Assembly: GCA_029861675.1 (NCBI GenBank)
Contig: JAOTYV010000210.1
Span: 1-8,651, forward strand
Source: Alphaproteobacteria bacterium
GTDB lineage: Bacteria; Pseudomonadota; Alphaproteobacteria; UBA8366
Direction of reading: 5' to 3'
DNA: 8,651 nucleotides
Numbering within the stretch: position 1 is the first letter of the stretch; each line of letters starts with the position of its first letter. This document shows positions 6,410-8,651 of the stretch, piece after piece. A program made the translations under genes and the position numbers. A model generated the notes under the pieces. That model had not been told where the DNA came from. It ran no database searches and was given only the letters and a program-made list of their open reading frames with translations.

Positions 6410-6925
6410 ATGAATACGTCAGCGCAGGGCCGACCTTGCGTGTCGCTCCGCGTCGCATCGGAGGCGGACACCGTGCAGATTGCCGAATTCGTGGCGTCTA
6501 TCGCCCGGCGCGGCGACATTATCGCCTTGTCCGGCGATCTGGGGGCCGGCAAGACGGTCTTCGCCCGCGGTTTCATCCGGTCGCTTGCCGGCCGGCAACA
6601 GGACGTGCCGAGCCCAACCTTCACATTGCTGCAAGTCTACGACGCGGAGCCGGCGCCGATTTATCATTTCGATTTTTACCGAATAGAGACACCACAGGAA
6701 GTCTGGGAATTGGGATTCGACGAAGCGCCGACGGAGGGTATCGTCCTGATCGAATGGCCCGAGCGGCTCGGTCCGCTCACGCCCGCCGACCGTTTGGCGA
6801 TTACGATTTCCGCACTTCCGGACGCGGGCGAGGCGGAACGCCACATTGCAATCGCCGCCGGCGCGTCTTGGGGCGAACGCCTTCGCGCCGCGGCCGCCGC
6901 CTTGCAGCGGTATCGCGATGACTGA
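6410..6925 (+). CDS. tsaE: tRNA (adenosine(37)-N6)-threonylcarbamoyltransferase complex ATPase subunit TsaE
   Basis: ATPase that, with TsaB and TsaD, supports the transfer of threonylcarbamoyl to A37 of ANN-decoding tRNAs (t6A). From ATG 6410 it has 171 residues, slightly long for the family (~150-160). Motifs are Walker A GDLGAGKT (residues 42-49), SPTFTL (68-73), HFDFYRI (86-92, with the Walker B-like Asp and the conserved Tyr-Arg) and IEWPERL (114-120), all diagnostic for TsaE. In-frame ATGs at 6368 and 6392 would add 14 or 6 residues. Codons between 6368 and 6410 have clearly more A/T at third positions than the gene, so I prefer 6410, but no good SD precedes any of the three. The end overlaps the next gene by 8 bases, indicating coupled translation with the sugar-kinase gene. 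TsaB and TsaD are not in the window. Confidence 0.93.
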   Translation: MNTSAQGRPCVSLRVASEADTVQIAEFVASIARRGDIIALSGDLGAGKTVFARGFIRSLAGRQQDVPSPTFTLLQVYDAEPAPIYHFDFYRIETPQEVWELGFDEAPTEGIVLIEWPERLGPLTPADRLAITISALPDAGEAERHIAIAAGASWGERLRAAAAALQRYRDD

Positions 6926-7928
6926 CCGCAATCAGGCGATCGTTGAATTTTTGACGTCGCATGGCTGGGGCGATGCGCGCCGCGAGCCGCTGGCCGCGGA
7001 TGCGTCGTTCCGGCGGTACGAGCGATTGTGGCGTGGCGCCGACCGCATGTTGCTGATGGACGCCCCGCCGCCGCGGGAAGATGTCCGCCCCTTCGTGACA
7101 ATCGCCGCGCATCTCCACCGCCTCGGCCTGAGCGCACCGCGAATCGATGCGGCGGATATCGAAGCGGGACTTTTATTGCTGGAGGATTTGGGCGACGACA
7201 CCTACACCCGGCTCATCGCGGCGGGCCGGGATGAGACGCCGCTATACGAATTGGCGATCGACGCGCTGGCCCAACTGCACCGGCGGTTCGACGCGGCGGC
7301 AGCGGCGGACGTGCCGCCCTACGATGATGCGCGGCTGCTGGACGAGGCGGCCTTGCTGGTGGATTGGTATCTGCCGGCGGTCCGGAACGCACCGACGCCG
7401 GACGCGCTGCGCGCGGATTACCTGGCGCTGTGGCGGGATGCCCTGGCCGCCGCGCGGGCGGTGCCGGCGACCCTGGTGCTGCGGGACTATCACGTGGACA
7501 ACCTCATGCTGCTGGACGGCCGCTCGGGGACGGCCGCCTGCGGGCTGCTCGATTTCCAGGATGCGGTGATCGGCCCGGTCAGTTACGACGTGGTGTCGCT
7601 CTGCGAAGACGCCCGGCGCGATGTGCCGGCCGCCTTGACCCGCCGTTTGCTCGACCGGTATTTCGACGCCATGCCGGGTCTCGACCGGGATGAATTCATG
7701 GCCTCCTATGCGGTCATGGGGGCGCAGCGCAGCGCCAAGATCCTGGGTATTTTCACCCGCCTCGACCGGCGCGACGGCAAGCCGGTGTACCTGAAACATA
7801 TAGCGCGCGTCTGGCGGTGGCTGGAAGGCGATTTGGCCCATCCCGCGCTGCGCGGCATGCGGGCCTGGATCGACCGCGAGATACCCGCCGGGGACCGCGT
7901 CGCGCCACAGCCGGGAGGGGCCTCATGA
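6918..7928 (+). CDS. amgK: Aminoglycoside-phosphotransferase-fold kinase, AmgK-like (N-acetylmuramate/N-acetylglucosamine anomeric kinase)
   Basis: A 336-residue protein of the APH/choline-kinase fold. The N lobe has the start of the nucleotide-binding sheet (ASFRRYERL, residues ~31-39, and LLMDAPPP). The C lobe has the catalytic loop LRDYHVDNLMLL with His192, Asp194 and Asn195, and the metal-binding LLDFQDA with Asp212. The FQDA and GPVSYDVVSL wording is that of the AmgK group rather than antibiotic-resistance APHs. In Pseudomonas putida AmgK puts phosphate on C1 of MurNAc (and GlcNAc), and MurU then makes UDP-MurNAc, a cell-wall recycling route that bypasses the fosfomycin-sensitive de novo step. 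Here the two genes overlap (ATGA), which supports that pair. The ATG at 6918 is inside the tsaE end; in-frame codons upstream belong to that overlap. Substrate is inferred from family and context. Confidence 0.85.
   Translation: MTDRNQAIVEFLTSHGWGDARREPLAADASFRRYERLWRGADRMLLMDAPPPREDVRPFVTIAAHLHRLGLSAPRIDAADIEAGLLLLEDLGDDTYTRLIAAGRDETPLYELAIDALAQLHRRFDAAAAADVPPYDDARLLDEAALLVDWYLPAVRNAPTPDALRADYLALWRDALAAARAVPATLVLRDYHVDNLMLLDGRSGTAACGLLDFQDAVIGPVSYDVVSLCEDARRDVPAALTRRLLDRYFDAMPGLDRDEFMASYAVMGAQRSAKILGIFTRLDRRDGKPVYLKHIARVWRWLEGDLAHPALRGMRAWIDREIPAGDRVAPQPGGAS
7914..7918 (+). promoter_or_regulatory. murU ribosome binding site inside amgK
   Basis: GGAGG within a GGGAGGGG run ends 6 bases before the murU ATG at 7925 and fixes that start, which overlaps the amgK stop. 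Confidence 0.65.
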
Positions 7929-8644
7929 CGGCCATACGAAGTGCGATGGTGTTGTCGGCCGGGCTCGGCCTTCGCATGCGGCCGCTCACCGAAACCCGCC
8001 CCAAACCGCTGGTCGAGTTGCAGGGGCGTACGCTGTTGGATCACGCGCTCGACCGGCTGCGCGCGGCGGGCGTCGCGCGGCTTGTGGTCAACACGCATTA
8101 CAAGGCGGAAATGATCGAACGCCATCTTGCGGACCAGCCGGACGTGCGCCTGTCGTTTGAACCGGATCGGCTCGAGACCGGCGGCGGCGTGTGCCGGGCC
8201 CTGCCATTGCTCGGCGAGGATCCCTTTTTCGTGGTCAACAGCGATGCGGTTTGGCGGGACGGCGCGCAACCGGCGCTGGACCGTCTCGCCGCCGTCTGGG
8301 ACAGCGCGAAGATGGATGCGCTGCTGCTGCTCCAGCCGACCGGCCAGGCGGTCGGCTACGCCGGCACCGGCGACTACGATTGTTCGGCCGATGGCCGGAT
8401 CCTGCGCCGGCGGAAAGGCGTGCCGGCGGGCTATGTCTTCGCCGGCGTTCAGGTGCTTCATCCGCGGTTATTCTCCGAGGCGCCCGAGGGCGCGTTCTCG
8501 TTGAACGTGCTGTTCGATCAGGCGCAGGCGGAAGGGCGGCTGCACGGATTGCCCCATGACGGCGAATGGTATCACGTCGGCACGCCGGAAGATTTGGTCC
8601 GCACCGAGCAAGCGCTGGTGGCCGGACACGGCGCCGGACGATGA
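7925..8644 (+). CDS. murU: MurU-like sugar-1-phosphate nucleotidyltransferase (N-acetylmuramate alpha-1-phosphate uridylyltransferase)
   Basis: A 239-residue nucleotidyltransferase, similar in length to the ~220-240 of MurU. The N-terminus carries the NTP-transferase signature SAGLGLRMRPLTETRPKP (residues 11-28), with Arg17 and Lys27 as the NTP-contacting residues. VNSDAVW contains Asp107, the metal ligand. ETGGGVCRAL is the sugar-phosphate/nucleotide loop region. There is no C-terminal left-handed beta-helix acyltransferase domain, unlike GlmU. Paired with the AmgK-like kinase, it most likely converts MurNAc-1-phosphate and UTP to UDP-MurNAc. The alternative is another hexose-1-phosphate nucleotidyltransferase, such as a mannose-1-phosphate guanylyltransferase-like enzyme, which is how such genes are often labelled. 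The start codon overlaps the amgK stop by 4 bases, and its own stop overlaps the next ATG in the same way. Confidence 0.88.
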   Translation: MTAIRSAMVLSAGLGLRMRPLTETRPKPLVELQGRTLLDHALDRLRAAGVARLVVNTHYKAEMIERHLADQPDVRLSFEPDRLETGGGVCRALPLLGEDPFFVVNSDAVWRDGAQPALDRLAAVWDSAKMDALLLLQPTGQAVGYAGTGDYDCSADGRILRRRKGVPAGYVFAGVQVLHPRLFSEAPEGAFSLNVLFDQAQAEGRLHGLPHDGEWYHVGTPEDLVRTEQALVAGHGAGR

Positions 8645-8651
8645 CCGGGCC
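8641..8651 (+). CDS. Start of next gene, probably AddB (3' partial)
   Basis: Only ATG ACC GGG and two further bases are present (Met-Thr-Gly...). The ATG overlaps the murU stop in an ATGA arrangement, as at the other junctions of this run. In many alphaproteobacteria the gene after this nucleotidyltransferase is addB, a subunit of the AddAB helicase-nuclease for double-strand break repair. The identity is inferred from that gene order alone, since three codons cannot show it. Confidence 0.4.

Noticed and set aside
6918..7928. Antibiotic-resistance aminoglycoside phosphotransferase
   Set aside because: The APH fold is shared, but the motif wording, length and the overlapping MurU-like partner fit an AmgK-type sugar kinase.

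Overview
The window looks like a core chromosomal segment of a GC-rich alphaproteobacterium, most likely from the Rhodospirillales or a nearby lineage. Three things suggest this: G/C-rich third codon positions, the gene order chvG-hprK-rapZ-EIIA-ptsH-ahcY followed by divL-tsaE-amgK-murU-addB, and a DivL-type pseudo-kinase, which is an alphaproteobacterial cell-cycle protein. All genes lie on the + strand. No transposase, phage gene, tRNA, rRNA, CRISPR array or other sign of horizontal transfer was seen.

Region 1 (1-2424) is a signalling and nitrogen/carbon-PTS block. It holds the 3' end of a ChvG-type sensor kinase, a short HPr kinase/phosphorylase (hprK), the RNase adapter/P-loop protein RapZ, a stand-alone mannose-family EIIA, and HPr (ptsH). 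HPr keeps both phosphorylation sites: His15 for PTS phosphotransfer and Ser46 for HprK. No EI, EIIB or EIIC gene is in the window, so the set looks regulatory rather than sugar-transporting.

Region 2 (2425-4237) holds a small DUF427 gene with the best Shine-Dalgarno of the window. A 181-base gap follows with a good sigma70-like promoter and a short structured leader, then ahcY, S-adenosylhomocysteine hydrolase of the short, human-like length class.

Region 3 (4238-8651) is a tightly packed run. It begins with a three-PAS, membrane-anchored DivL-like histidine-kinase homologue whose phospho-accepting His is replaced by Tyr. Next come tsaE (tRNA t6A modification), an AmgK-type sugar kinase and a MurU-type nucleotidyltransferase (cell-wall sugar recycling), and the first codons of the next gene, probably addB. 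Start and stop codons overlap by 4 or 8 bases at tsaE/amgK, amgK/murU and murU/addB, which suggests translational coupling.

The segment is largely conserved housekeeping and regulatory DNA, and I do not see a new defence or mobile system. The points most worth a second look are the Tyr-for-His DivL homologue, the transport-less PTS with a minimal HprK, the Arg-for-Lys Walker A of RapZ, the DUF427 insertion, and the ahcY leader.
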